A DNA stretch of 64,000 bases, taken from the NCBI GenBank assembly GCA_020152595.1, contig JAIGNY010003269.1, positions 677,501 to 741,500 of the forward strand, given 5' to 3'. Both the position numbers and the translations under genes were made by a program. Below the pieces are notes generated by a model. The model had not been told where the DNA came from and searched no databases. It saw nothing but the letters and a program-made list of their open reading frames with translations. Below are positions 25,047 through 36,640 of this stretch, piece by piece; position 1 is the first letter of the stretch; each line of letters starts with the position of its first letter. Source of the DNA: Chiridota heheva. Taxonomy: Eukaryota; Echinodermata; Holothuroidea; Apodida; Chiridotidae.

Positions 25047-25451
25047 AACGCATAGTAAGGTGTATTATACAAGTCAAAATTCATGTCAAAGAGAGCTAAA
25101 ATATACACCATATAACAAAACACAAAAGCATGAAAACGCATTATGTGGAAATAAAATGTTTTATTGTTTATGTTTGTACATGGTTAAGTTTATCTTTACT
25201 CTTTGAAAATATGGGTTGTCTAAAAGAAAGGTTTTCAATCATATACTACAAACTTGTGTAAATGTTGTGAATCTTTTAAAATGAGCCTATTCTTTATCTT
25301 TTGAAATATAAAATTTAATAAACACCTGAAATGTCAAAGCTTGTTGGACTCACAGCACCAATCTGAACCAATGGATTAAAATCTTAACCGATGGATTAAA
25401 ATATTGGGGAGGGGGTGATTGCCCCACTCGCCCCCTCTGGCTATGCCACTG

Positions 25452-25815
25452 CTAATTAGTATGCACATACAAGCCCTAATCATACTCACTTGAATAGTAC
25501 CCCTATGCAACACAACCCCTAATCATGCTCATTTGAACACTACCCATGTCCTGTACCCCTATGCCAAGTCACATGAATGTACACCATTCATAAGTTATGA
25601 AAACTTCAACCAAAAACTTTAACCAAAACTTTAACCAAAATTTTGACCTGACAAATGTTTTTATTGTTATGCAATTAAGCTAATGAGTATGCACACACAA
25701 CCCTCCAATCATGCTCATTTGATTATATACCATGTCCTCTACCCCTATGCCAAGTCACATGAATGTGCACATTCATAACTTAAGTTATACAAAACTTTAA
25801 CCACAACTTTCACCA
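25452..25815. repeat. Tandem array with TATGCAATTAAGC motifs, right part
   Basis: It continues the 20095-20521 array after the hAT-like insertion: CTAATTAGTATGCACA, CTCATTTGAA, ACCCCTATGCCAAGTCACAT and TTAACCAAAACTT blocks recur. Confidence 0.75.
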
Positions 25816-26330
25816 GACGCCGACTCCAGGTAGTAGAATAGCTCTACTATTCTTCGAATAGTCGAGCTAAAAATGAAAGAAACTTTTAAAATCAACTCAT
25901 GCATGTTAAAATTATTATTAAATTTTCCTCAATATTCAAATTTTCTCAAGATGTTTTACCCTCTTCTTATTGCACAAGATATGGGAAGTAGAAATAATGT
26001 TTAATTTACAAACAGAGTTTCTGACTTTCAAAATTGTGGATACCAAAGTTCATGCTTATGAAAAATAGGTGTTGCTAGCTTTACAACTTTGTTATAAAAA
26101 TATCAAGAAAATTTGCTGGTTAGCAGAATCTGACAGTTTCTGGTAAAAGCATCATATTGCACTGTCTGTTTATGTTGCACCAGCAAAGTAAATTATACTT
26201 TTCATATATACTATATCTAAGTATCTTTCATCCACACAAACCTCATTAACAACTCTGTGGTCAATGTTGTATTACATAACTTTACCCTAACATCTCCAGA
26301 GTTCTGTATGCTCAGTAGAAAGTGTAATCA
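25816..26330. other. No gene recognised
   Basis: AT-rich intron. It includes a short inverted pair around AATAGCTCTACTATTC at 25845. Confidence 0.45.
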
Positions 26331-27055
26331 GTAAGGTCTAGGCAGGATAGTATGGTGTGGTGATACACTAGTAGAACCAGAAGTCGGTGGTACTATTTTT
26401 AGTTTCCCCATACATGGCAGGGTAGTATGGTGTGGTGATACACTAGTAGAACCAGAAGTCAGTAATAAGTTTCCCCCATGGAGGGTAGTATGGTGTGGTG
26501 ATACACTAGTAGAACTAGAAGTTTGGTACTATTTGTAGTTCCCCATACATGGCAGGGTAGTATGGTGTGGTGATACACTAGTAGAACCAGAAGTCGGTGG
26601 TACTATTTTTAGTTTCCCCATACATGGCAGGGTAGTATGGTGTGGTGATACACTAGTAGAACCAGAAGTCGGTGGTACTTTTTTTAGTTTCCCCATACAT
26701 GGCAGGGATAGTATGGTGTGGTGTGTGTCAGTGATTTGCAGTTTCCCCATACATGGCAGGGTAGTAAAACCAGTAGAGTCAGTGGTACTTTTTAGTTTCC
26801 CCATACATGGCAGGGTAGTATGGGTGTGGTGATACACCACATAAAACCAGGGAAGTAAGGTGTGGTGATACACTAGTGGTACTTTTTAGTTTCCCCATAC
26901 ATGGCAGGGTAGTATGGTGTGGTGATACACTAGTAGAACCAGAAGTCAGTGGTACTATTTGTAGTTTCCCCATACATGGCAGGGTAGTATGGTGTGGTGA
27001 TACACTAGTAGAACCACAAGTCAGTGGTACTATTTTTAGTTTTCCCACATACAGT
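26331..27055. repeat. ~75-bp tandem array (GATACACTAGTAGAACC units)
   Basis: About nine units share AGTTTCCCCATACATGGCAG, GGTAGTATGGTGTGGTG and TACACTAGTAGAACCAG. Several units are internally deleted. Minus-strand frames of 80-114 codons here (repeating TTLPCMGKL) are by-products of the array. Confidence 0.9.
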
Positions 27056-27583
27056 CATGGAAGTCGGAGGAAACACTTTGAAAAGTTTTAATGGCTAAAT
27101 CCTTTCCCTAGCTCTGAGGTCCGTACATCACGTGGTAATTTCCAGGTTACATGGTGTACATAGACAAGAGTCAATATTCTCCCTGGACAGTACACCAGTC
27201 CACCCAGCAATATCAGTATTCATTTACAGCTGAGTAGACTAAAATGGAATAAGTGTCTTGTTGAAGGTGTACACCACAGGACGTTTTTAAATTAAACAGT
27301 ACCTTTTGAATAAAAGCTCACTAATTCAGCACTTTTGACCCATTGACCATTAAGCCACTTCAACTCCAGATAAAGGTTAATCAGATTTGTAGGCATGTCA
27401 ACAGCAAAAAACTTTTTTTGTGACACAGAGATTAACTTTTTCATTCAAAAATAAAGGCACAAAAGATGTATTCACAGAGTGGTTAAATGAACAGGTGAGG
27501 AGTAGAACAATTTGTGGGGCCAGTAATATACATGAAGGGTCCCTTGAGGGAGGGGGTAATATGATCTAGCAACACATTCTTAC
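27056..27583. other. Intron downstream of FFAT exon
   Basis: No repeat or gene recognised apart from the donor of exon J. Confidence 0.45.
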
Positions 27584-27700
27584 CTCATCCTCCGAGGAGG
27601 AAGCACTGGATGCGAGGTACTCCTGGGCATCAAAGAACTCCACAATGGATTCAGACCTGGACATGTTACTCTCAGTAGACAGGGACTTTTGTGGCGTCAT
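27584..27700 (-). CDS. osbpl3/6/7-like: ORP exon J: FFAT motif exon
   Basis: This 117-bp exon (39 codons, phase 0/0) has acceptor GAAATGCAG and donor GAG|GTAAGA. It encodes a Ser-rich lead-in and then EFFDAQE, an exact match to the core FFAT consensus (E-F-F-D-A-x-E), followed by YLASSASSSEDE. FFAT motifs bind the MSP domain of VAP-A/VAP-B on the ER. Serines and acidic residues around the core are typical and often phosphoregulated. The exon begins with ATG, but the phase and upstream coiled coil argue that this Met is internal. Confidence 0.95.
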
Positions 27701-27959
27701 CTGCATTTCATGGAAAAGGAAAACAAAAACTCTGTGAACACATATTTGTATATTGCTAAACAAAACAAGAAAGCAATTCACGGAGTTGCTGATCTCATCA
27801 CCATAAATGTACAGCCTAGTGGGGTAAATAGCTAAGAAGTGTCACTATAGCTCTGTGACTTTTGATGGATTGCTCTGCCCATGCGAGCTCGAGTACAAAG
27901 CAGATGTTGAGACAGGCTTGGCTATCTTTCTTTAGGCATATTGATGGATTGTACTGCCC

Positions 27960-29480
27960 ATGAAAGTACAAACAGACCTTTGACCTTTTGACCCCAGAGT
28001 CTACAAGGACACAAATATTCATGTACCACAATATCATGGTACACCATAAGGTTGGTAAAGGTCTTCTACTTTTTAGTTAAAAATAGCGCAAAGTTATACA
28101 AGTACATATTTACCTCTAAAAAAATCACATATTTGACCTGTGACCTCTGACCCTTGACCCTAATCACTAAAATAGCTTCTAATTTTGTTTACATTTATTA
28201 CATTTTGACACCATTTCACATCACACTTTTCCATACCAGGCAGTCAATACTGACCTTTTGATTCTGACACGGGATAAAATTCATTCATGACCTCTGACCC
28301 ATAAACCTAATTACTGAAATAACCATTTTTTTTTCCATTTAACTACTGTATGGCAAAAATGGCAAAAATATGAAAAGAAGTTAATAGTTTTGTGAGCTTT
28401 GACCTTTTGACCCCAGAGTCTACAGGACACAAATTCATGTAACAAGGTATCATGGTACAACTTAGGGTTGGTATAGGTCTTGCACTATCGGAATTTAAAG
28501 TGGTACACAAATTGTACAAATCAGTACATAATTATATCCCCTAAAATCACATATTTGACCTCTGAACCTTGACCCTAATCACTGAAATAACTTATAAAAT
28601 TGTTCACATTTATCGTACTTACTGTACGACACCATTCATGCTCACATCACACTTTCCATTCCATCTCTATAGGGGAAAATGGTGAAAAAGGTCAATAGCT
28701 CTGTGACTTTTTAACCTTCGACCCCAGTCTATGGGACACATTCATGTACCAAGGTATCATGGTACAACATAGGGTTGGTATAGGTCTTGTACTTTTTTAG
28801 TTTAAAATCCCACAAAAATGTACAAATTAGTACACAATTACCCCCTAAAATCACATATTTGACCTCTGACCCTTGACCCTAATCACTAAAATAACTTCTG
28901 AAATTTTTCATATTTATCGGACCCTACTCTATCACACCATTCAAGTTCATGTCACTTTATCATTCCATAACTGTATGGGGAAATAGTAAAAAAGTTCAAT
29001 AGGTCTGTGACCTTTGACCTTTTGACCCCAGAATCTACGGGACAAAAATTCAAGTACCAAGGTGTCATGATACAACATAGGGTTGCTATAGGTCTTGTAC
29101 TTTTTTAGTTTAAAATCCCACAAAAATGTACAAATTAGTACATAATTACCCCTAAAATCACATATTTGACCTCTGACCCTAATCATTGAAATAACTTTTA
29201 AAAATTGTTCACATTTATCGTACCCTACTGTATGACACCATTCATGCTCATGTCACAAGTACCATTCCATAACTATAGAGGAAAATGGTGAAAAAAGTCA
29301 ATAGCTCTGTGACCTTTGACTTTTTGACCCCAGAGTCTATACGGGACACAAATTCATGTATCAAAGTGTCATGGTACAACATAGGGTTGGCATAGTCTTG
29401 TACTTTTTGAAGTTTAAAAATGTGCAAAATTTTGCATAAAAAGCACTTATTTCACCTTTGACCCATAATCTTTTGACCCC
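27960..29480. repeat. ~300-bp satellite rich in TGACC half-sites
   Basis: About five units, spaced roughly 300 bases, carry TGACCTTTTGACCCCAGAGT, TCATGGTACAACATAGGGTT, CTTGTACTTTTTAG and CACATATTTGACCTCTGACC. An exact TGACCTTTGACCT is at 29008-29020. The array tails off into a CA-rich stretch near 29690. Confidence 0.88.
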
Positions 29481-29689
29481 CTACCTACCTATGCAATTTG
29501 TAAAGATACCAAGTAAATTCTTCAAAAGATACAGCCATTACAAAAAAGTTGTCCCATTTGAACTGTGACCTTTGTACCCCAAAACCTTGGAGACCAAAGT
29601 TCCAGGCCAGGAGTACACGTCCACCAATTTTGGTTCATGTGTGTATTACATTTTTTGAGTTATACGCGACACAAAATTAATTGTTGCAT

Positions 29690-29740
29690 ATGCACACAAG
29701 CACACACACACCCACACAGAAACACACAGACAGATGCAAA
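29690..29740. repeat. CA-rich microsatellite
   Basis: Imperfect CACACA run ending ACAGACAGATG. Confidence 0.8.
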
Positions 29741-30697
29741 ATCACAATATTTTGTCCCGTTCCACAAACTTATAACCAGTAACCACTTATATGAGGTCAT
29801 CATATGAGACTCCCTGGTGGTCCCCACCAGCCCCCCTATTATCAAGGGGGTGGCCATTTAGTGTAGGCAGTACAGGCAGTTCTGCAGTTCTTTGCCTATA
29901 CATCAAAGTGACCACAATATCTCATCCCCACATATATGTATATGTGGGTGATGGGATAATTAAAGATCTCCGACAATTTCTACATTATTTAAAGAGTATT
30001 TACATCTGAGCAGAGCAGTTTTTAATTGTTGAAATGTTATAGCATATTAATGCCCAAGATTTCACAATCTGTAAAATGGCCAATGTTTAACAGATTTTAA
30101 GAATACATTTGCTATTTTAATAGATTTTAAAGAAATTTTGTTAATGTCACCTCTACATGTCTGTACCTTTAATAAACACATTCAAAAGTAAGTCTTTCTT
30201 ATTATTATATCTTTGCAACCTTTAAAATCCTTATGTGCAGACTGCCATTTTGTTTTGTTGAACAATCAAACATCTCTACAAGAATCTTTCAGCATTCAGT
30301 TTTTAATCATAGCAATAATAGAGAGAGCATATATATTTGAAAACAGGGTTAGTGACACAAGGTTTGAACTCAAGGTTTTGATAACATGTCAGGACAAGTA
30401 AGTAAGGCAGCAACACAATTTTCCTTTTCTGCAGCAATATCCAGGGGCGATTAAATCTAAAGCATCATGTTCTCTTATATGATTCGAAGTAATTTGATCA
30501 AATCTTTAAAATAGGAAGTTATACATCCACCCTCAAGGATAACGTGGATTGATGATGTTACTTCATGCACATAAATCTGGACTATACCATACAATGTTCA
30601 TCTTCCAAACAAACCAAGATGTAATGAATAATAACAAATTATCCTATTTTCATCTCAAACTGAAAAATGGAAACATTCCTCACAGTTGTTGGTATAC
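29741..30697. other. No gene apart from flanking exons
   Basis: Intron. A short palindromic CACATATATGTATATGTGGG lies near 29930. Confidence 0.45.
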
Positions 30698-30793
30698 TGA
30701 GGAAGGATTGCTGCCTGTTTGTAAATCCAGTGAGGTCAGCTTCACAAAAATCCTCTGGAGTTTGCTTCTCAGCTCCTCGTTTTGCTCCTTAGC
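30698..30793 (-). CDS. osbpl3/6/7-like: ORP exon I: coiled coil
   Basis: This 96-bp exon (32 codons, phase 0/0) has acceptor TTTATCATCACAG and donor TCA|GTATAC. It encodes AKEQNEELRSKLQRIFVKLT and a short polar tail. The E-QNE-LR-(K)LQ-I pattern is the conserved coiled coil in front of the FFAT region of ORP3/6/7. The donor was set so that the FFAT exon follows in frame. The frame without splicing runs only about 12 codons further to a stop. Confidence 0.9.
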
Positions 30794-31939
30794 CTGTGAT
30801 GATAAAAGAGATAAAAACCTTCAGAAATTGCAGATAAGATTTTACAAGCAAATGATTACCAATATGGTGTAATATAAATGATTCTCTTCAAAAACTTGTA
30901 GGATAAATTTCAGTGGCCACTTATTCACCTAATATGTAGGGTAACATGCTAAACATACTGGAATGAAATTTACTCCAAAAACTGATCACGATTGTCTCAT
31001 TTTTGTAGAAATATGGTATTTTAAAGAAAATTAATCTTTTTTTAATACTTCAGGAGGTAAACAATACAATGAACACAACATTCGTACTGTAACGCCAACA
31101 TTACAACATCCGTGTTATTGACACCTCGTACATACAATTAACTCAGGATACCGACCTAATTAATTCTCCTTAACATACCACCTAGCATACTCGTTAGATT
31201 TAAGCTGTATTTTATTGTTATACTTGGGTTGCATGAGCATCTGTATGCTTCATTGATTTACTCCCTATCTAATCATTTACATCTATATTTGGTGTTTACA
31301 CAGTGTGAGCATGGCACATAGTGCTATGCTCATGCTGTGTTTATCTTTATGGACTTCTGTAGAAGCCCATTTTCAGTTCAGGTGCTGTAAATGGCTCGGA
31401 CTATGGCATTTGCCATGCTTCTAGTAATATGGACTTCAGTAGAAGACCATTTGTACATCTCGCCTGTGAATATCATATCAATAAGTTTACTCGTCAGTTT
31501 ACCAAAAATGACATTAAACACTACTCAATTACTTTTTTTATATTCTATTGTTGATGACCGCTTAGCCTGACTATGGAATGTTTATTTTTGTTTTATTTGG
31601 GGCTTTGTCATTTGATTCATTTGACTTATTTATTCTTGCCGCAGGTTCTGGTGAGGGTCACTTTGGGTTCTTGACTTGTTTTTTTTAAATATTTAAAAAA
31701 ATTAATATTTATGCATTATCGTAACATTAAAGTGTCAGCATGGGACCGGGCACAGGGCATATTTGACATTTGACCTTTCCTTGGTTGGCTGCGTTTGCCA
31801 GCAGCCATTTGATACATTACTCCTTTGAATTTATGTCTAACTACCTGACATGTAAATCTAGCCAGCCTCTGGGCTGGCAATCGATAGGCAATGTCCATGG
31901 ATTGAAAATTATATTATGTACAAATAAACACAGCCTTTG
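30794..31939. other. Intron; one imperfect hairpin
   Basis: 31300-31341 forms an imperfect stem (GTGAGCATGGCACATAG against CTATGCTCATGC). No coding evidence was seen. Confidence 0.45.
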
Positions 31940-32185
31940 AGGAATGTGAGGATGTCATTTCAGTCGTTTGTACAGAAATGAGGCAGAACTTCAATCTTGA
32001 ATATCACCTTAAATAGCGGAATGTGATTGTTGAATGCTTTCTTCAACATTTTGTTACTTTTAATGTGTTCTTGCATATGAGATGAATTTGCTTGACCAAT
32101 TAAGCAATCCCTTAAATAATACCCCAATAGACTTTCTCTGAGATCACTTCAAAGATATGGGGTGTTTTGTTTCTCAATAATCAAA
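31940..32185. repeat. Copy of the palindromic AAGGATTAGTTCAG element, right arm
   Basis: ATTTCAGTCGTTTGTACAGA, TTGAATGCTTTCTTCA and GCTTGACCAATTAAGCAATC parallel 42548-42697 in the same orientation. Confidence 0.65.
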
Positions 32186-32814
32186 TTTCCTTGCTTGTGG
32201 GAATGATAAATGAATATTGCAGAGCACATTCAAAATGTATAGAAGAAAATCTTTAGTCCTATGAAGCCAAAAATTTCAAAATTTCTAGGAAGGGAACTTG
32301 AAATGTCTGGAAACTGGAAAAACGAGCAAGTGGAATTTATGCACTAGATAACAAATCCTCGCTGTACAATAAGTTTGTTCTAGCTTTCATTTTCACAACA
32401 AAAGTACTTTGATAAGGAATTATCACTCTCAAGAATTGACAAACTTTTTTCTATGGATGTGAAGAGTCAAGTCTTGCTAATTTGTTGAAAAGGGTAATAG
32501 AGCATAACACAAGCATACTCACCGTTAAAATGACCAAATATGAAAAACCTGTACAAGACAACTCATAAACACATTTCTATTTGTACCAATAAAAAGACAA
32601 AGACTGATGTCTTTTTTTAGGAGGGGAGGCATTTGTCTTTTTAGGGGGGATTTTAAGCATATGCCATTTGCTACCATCAAAGGACTTTTCTAAACAAAAT
32701 AATAAACATTTACGAATTAAGAAATTTGTTATCTAATCGCAAATGACAAAAATGTTATATATAAGATTTCTCTTGATAGTTCAATAGGGCTCTATAAAAG
32801 TATACAGAAAGTTG
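32186..32814. other. No gene recognised
   Basis: Ordinary AT-rich intron. Confidence 0.4.
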
Positions 32815-32975
32815 TACAGAATGCTACAAAAATATATAGATTTCTTTAAAATTCTATAAAATTTCTTTAAAATTTTATAGAAATTCTTTAAAATTCCATA
32901 GAATTTCTTAAAAATTCAGAGAATTTCTTTAAAATTCAACAGAATTTCTTTAATATTCTATAGAATTCTCCACAG
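32815..32975. repeat. ~20-bp AT-rich tandem units beside exon H
   Basis: Units of the form AATTTCTTTAAAATTCTATAG repeat about seven times with mismatches. The array ends some 25 bases from the splice donor of exon H and lies in the downstream intron. Confidence 0.8.
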
Positions 32976-32997
32976 AACTTTCTAGTAAGGGGAATAC

Positions 32998-33140
32998 CTG
33001 ATGTAAAGCCTCTTGCAGCAGAGAGACCTGCCTGGTCGATGACCCCAAAGTAACCGATGAACCCTGTGTATCCAATATAATCTTACACTTCTCAAATGAC
33101 TGAGTCAGCGAATGAAGAACGCTCTTCAAGCTTCTATGAA
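32998..33140 (-). CDS. osbpl3/6/7-like: ORP exon H: start of coiled-coil region
   Basis: This 143-bp exon (phase 1 to 0) has acceptor TTGCTTGATACAG and donor CAG|GTATTC. It encodes HRSLKSVLHSLTQSFEKCK, matching the ORP3/6/7 segment of the form (V/I)H-SLK-L, then a Ser/Thr-rich loop and VSLLQEALHQ leading into the coiled coil. Short AT-rich tandem units (32815-32975) begin immediately beyond its donor. Confidence 0.9.
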
Positions 33141-34430
33141 CTGTATCAAGCAATGAAAAAATATAATAAGTCACACAAATTAAGACTTTACAGCATAAAT
33201 GTAAAACTTTTTTAAACTCAGAATATAAAGCAGTGAATGATGGAAAACAATCAAAAACAGTTCAAATACTAATTTTTGTTACTTATCGAGCTATGATGTA
33301 GCATGGGTTAGCAGCAAAAGAAAGCAAAGTGAACTTTATACATTTAAATCTTTTAATCAACAAATACGGTTACCTTTTGCACTTGCTTGAACAAGAACTC
33401 CTCTGAAATATTTCAATGTTTTTGATTATGATTTAGGATTAGGCCTAATTTTGTATTTGTATGTGTGCCCTTTCTTGTGGAAAATTGTAAGGTAGGGGCA
33501 GGTAGAAAAAAGTTGTTTTTTTTCCCCACAGAGCTTTGAGATGGAATCTTTCCTTACAATGCTTGCGGTCAAGACTGGTTCACTCAGGGTTTAGTATCAA
33601 GAACACTTATCAAACAGAATTAAAACACTTCACTTCAGATTGTTGGTTCCTTTTTATTCTGCTCAAGATTTTATATTATGCTTTTTCTGTGATTTGGGAT
33701 TTTCTTTCCCTTGCCTGGCACACTCGTTACAAACAGGCAGGATAACTTTGTATTCTATCGCAAGCTCTTGTGGCTGGTGGGCTTCATTTTCAACAGCAAC
33801 AGTCATAGGAACCTACTCCATGGTCGACGGTCTTGGTAAAACAGCAAATGTATTTAATCCCCAATTTGGGAAGGATTTCTGTTAGCTCATTCAAGTTGTG
33901 TCTAGCTATGAGTTTTTTTTTTTTTCAAAATGTGGACCTTTGTAAGGATATCATCTGCATCAACTTTCATTTTATGGTATACATAAGCAAATGAAAAAGT
34001 TAATAGCAATCGCTAAACACAAGAACGACACTTTTATGGTCTTTAAAGATTGTTACCACGCTCACAACTGATATCTTTTTTCTTCAATTGAAATCCGATC
34101 AAAGGCTGTGCATTTTAAAGTTTGAAGCACATGGAGCAAAGGGGAGACGGAGAAATCACGTGATTGAACAAATTGTATCACATGGCTCGTGTTTGCCAAA
34201 ATAGTTTCTCACTACATGTAGGGTAATATGTAATATGGCAGCGCAAAAATGATAGCCATACCATTTTGTCATGATTTGTACAAAGCGTAGGGATTTTTGA
34301 AAATAAAATAAATAAATTTTCAGCGAGTTAGGGCACTGGAGGAGGGCAACAACAACTGTTAGTACAAAAATCCCATAGCAGATGTTCTTGTGTTTAGTAT
34401 TTCTTATGAAATGAATTAAAATCTACTCAC
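33141..34430. other. Intron without recognised features
   Basis: The 69- and 81-codon plus-strand frames at 33536-33885 overlap each other and have no domain signal. Confidence 0.45.
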
Positions 34431-34596
34431 TTTCACTGGCTTTCTCCAGGAATTCCTCTCTGTTCTTGGATTCCTGTTCACTCTTGAATGAGGCCAGCGA
34501 TGCATAAGAGGCTACCGAGGTCAAAGTCCCTAGATCTTCTTCCACCATGATGCCCCCGCTACCTGGGATGACCGTCCCTGAAGGGATGCTTGACCT
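34431..34596 (-). CDS. osbpl3/6/7-like: ORP exon G: serine-rich linker before the coiled coil
   Basis: This 166-bp exon enters in phase 0 (acceptor CTTTTTCAG) and leaves in phase 1 (donor GAAA|GTGAGT). It encodes Ser/Gly-rich sequence with VEEDLGTLTSVASYASLASF, then a charged helix ending EEFLEKASE. The split codon A+TT gives Ile and joins to HRSLKS of the next exon, the family's start of the coiled-coil region. Confidence 0.88.
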
Positions 34597-35635
34597 CTGA
34601 AAAAGATAATATTATGCTACATATCAAGCTAATATATGGTGGCTAAAATGACCAAGTTTAACTTTTGACCCTTGGGCAACAAAAACTACCATAAAAATTG
34701 CCTATTAACAACATGTCACTGTATTAAAGTGTGTATTAAACTACCTGTAAACTGCAAGTGTCAAACAAACAACTGACTTACAACCCCCCTCTCTCCCCCT
34801 CCTTAAAACCACAGTCAAGGAGTTAAGTAAATCATTACCCTAGTACCCAATGGTAGACATTAAGTGAGAAAACGAGGGACTCGACACCTGCCCCATTTAT
34901 TTAAAATCTTGTAAGTTTCTGAGAAATTTGTACTCTACAATCTGTAGATCACATAACAAACTACCATAAACAAATGTCTGCATTTTCAGTAAATTTATAC
35001 TCCGTAACAAAAAGTATGGCAGTAAATAGGAAAAAACAATCCATCTTGCAAAACTGAGGGTAAGTCTATCAGCTTTCATAGAATATGAATCAACTGTGCA
35101 AAACTTCTTGCCCTTTCAGAACAAGGTACTTTAGATATATATAAAAAAAAACATTTCTCTGTGCTTAAGTTTCCACAGATTCTAAAGCTTCAAAAGGAAA
35201 CATAAACCTCACATCCAAAACAATGAAACATAGCTGATACACAGCTGTCAATAGTGAAATGCTCTGCACTCTCAGAAGTTGCATCCAGCTAATATAGTGA
35301 ATTTTGTTCCTTTTTCCCCACTTATAACTTCACAATTTTACCATTTTCTGTACCCTAAATGCTAAACACTAGTTGAGAAGCAAAAAATCTAGATCTTTCC
35401 AGTTTCTGGTATGACCTGACCCACAATTGGACCTGAATCTTGTGGCTGAGAAGAAATGCTCTACCAGTATGTAAACTTTTATTTGAATAAGATTGTGGTC
35501 CTTTTATGTGATGATATAGTATGTTTTGAGTTGTTAATGCATCTGTTAACATGTGTTGTCTGGCATGCCTCTGAAACTTGTCCATGATTTCAAGTACCTG
35601 GATTAAACATAATGAACTCAGCAAAGGACTGCATG
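34597..35635. other. Intron without recognised features
   Basis: No exon or repeat border was identified. Confidence 0.45.
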
Positions 35636-35811
35636 CAGTGGCATAGCCAAAGGGTGGGCAGAGGGGATGATCGCTCCACCAATATTCCTCAATATTTTAT
35701 TTTCATCGGTCCAAAATTAGTACAGTTCGTCGGCAGGGGCCATATTTTGTATCCTGTCAGTTTATTTCTGTTACATGCCCCACCAATATGGAAATTCTGG
35801 CTACGCCACTG
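35636..35811. mobile_element. 176-bp hAT-like MITE
   Basis: The termini CAGTGGCATAGCCA and TGGCTACGCCACTG are inverted repeats of the family at 20530. Flanking octamers ACTGCATG and ACTTCAGG agree at six of eight positions, compatible with an aged 8-bp duplication. Confidence 0.75.
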
Positions 35812-36325
35812 ACTTCAGGATGTGTAAAAATCAAGCCTGGGTTGCCTGCAACAAGATGGACAAAATCTGGAGGAACAGCCTACCGAACAGCATCAAGCCT
35901 AACCTCTTCACAGCTACAATCGAACCTATACTGTCATATGGTTCAGAAACATGGACATCACAAAAAGAGAGATGAAATGGCTAGATGGATGCTATACAAA
36001 TCTGCTCGGAAGAGTCCAAAACATTTCATAGAAGCAGCACTACACTCTGCACCAAATATATCAAGCTCTCCCCTATATCCATCCGTCTTGCACAATAAAG
36101 ACTTTGGCTTGCTAGCCACTCACACGCGCCAAATGAGAAGTACTATCTGATCCCTCCTGTGAAGGCTCTCACACAACAAGAAACTGACGTACCCGCACAT
36201 GGTCTTAAGAGACACTGGAATCGAGGTAGAAGATCTCTCTGTGGCTATGGCTGATTGTGAAGTCTGGAAACAAGTTGTAAAGATCATCTCAGCCACAGCC
36301 GCAAGATGATGATGATGTGATGATT
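35812..36325 (+). pseudogene. RTE-type LINE, 5'-truncated 3' end
   Basis: The plus strand, with frameshifts, encodes LFTATIEPILSYGSETWT followed by a diverged MKWLDGCYTNLLGRVQNISW, the thumb/C-terminal segment of RTE-like or related reverse transcriptases (family pattern YGSETW...RLDG-YTRML). It ends in a GATGATGATGATG-type run, the kind of short tandem 3' tail seen in RTE elements. Only the last ~170 codons of pol are present, so it arrived truncated and is dead. Confidence 0.8.
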
Positions 36326-36538
36326 TGAGTTTGCGAAATCCCAGCCACAAGTAGATCCCACTCCCCTCGATCATTGTTGAAAGTTGCATTTTTCGTGCAG
36401 ACTGTCCCAACATTTTTGGCCAATACTCTACAAGTATTAAGTAACAAGATTTTTAAATTTCAACAATAAGACTCAACAAAACTTTCACAAGAACCAAAAA
36501 CCAACACATTTTAAAACTATCTTGAAAATTAAACTTAC

Positions 36539-36640
36539 ATGTTTGCCGTCTGAGAGCTGTGGGTCACTGACGGTTTTCTTACTACCTCTATTTTTCTGTT
36601 TCCTGCTCTTTTTCTTGACAGTGCCAATGCCTTCAGATTG
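36539..36640 (-). CDS. osbpl3/6/7-like: ORP exon F: lysine/serine-rich linker
   Basis: This 102-bp exon (34 codons, phase 0/0) has acceptor TTGTCTCAAG and a strong donor CAT|GTAAGT. It encodes a very basic segment, KKKSRKQKNRGSKK, followed by TVSDPQLSDGKH. A charged, low-complexity linker here is usual for ORPs. The acceptor is the least certain border; an alternative AG 10 bases inside would shift the frame. A phase-compatible join on both sides supports the chosen one. Confidence 0.78.

Larger units (their letters stand above)
20530..25451. mobile_element. hAT-like non-autonomous element (split by a nested LINE)
   Basis: The termini CAGTGGCGTATCCAG (left) and CTGGCTATGCCACTG (right) are inverted repeats with the CAG...CTG ends usual for hAT. 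An exact 8-bp target duplication CTAATTAG flanks it at 20522-20529 and 25452-25459. Without the nested LINE the element is about 0.9 kb. It contains two ~240-base internal units with GGGGTCCAGG, ATGTCACAACGCATAG and CATGTCAAAGAGAGCTA blocks. No transposase was seen. Confidence 0.88.

Noticed and set aside
26529..27048. Minus-strand frames repeating TTLPCMGKL
   Set aside because: Generated by the ~75-bp tandem array; different frames in different units.
35788..36150. 120-codon plus frame as a gene
   Set aside because: It begins in a MITE and continues out of frame through an RTE relic.
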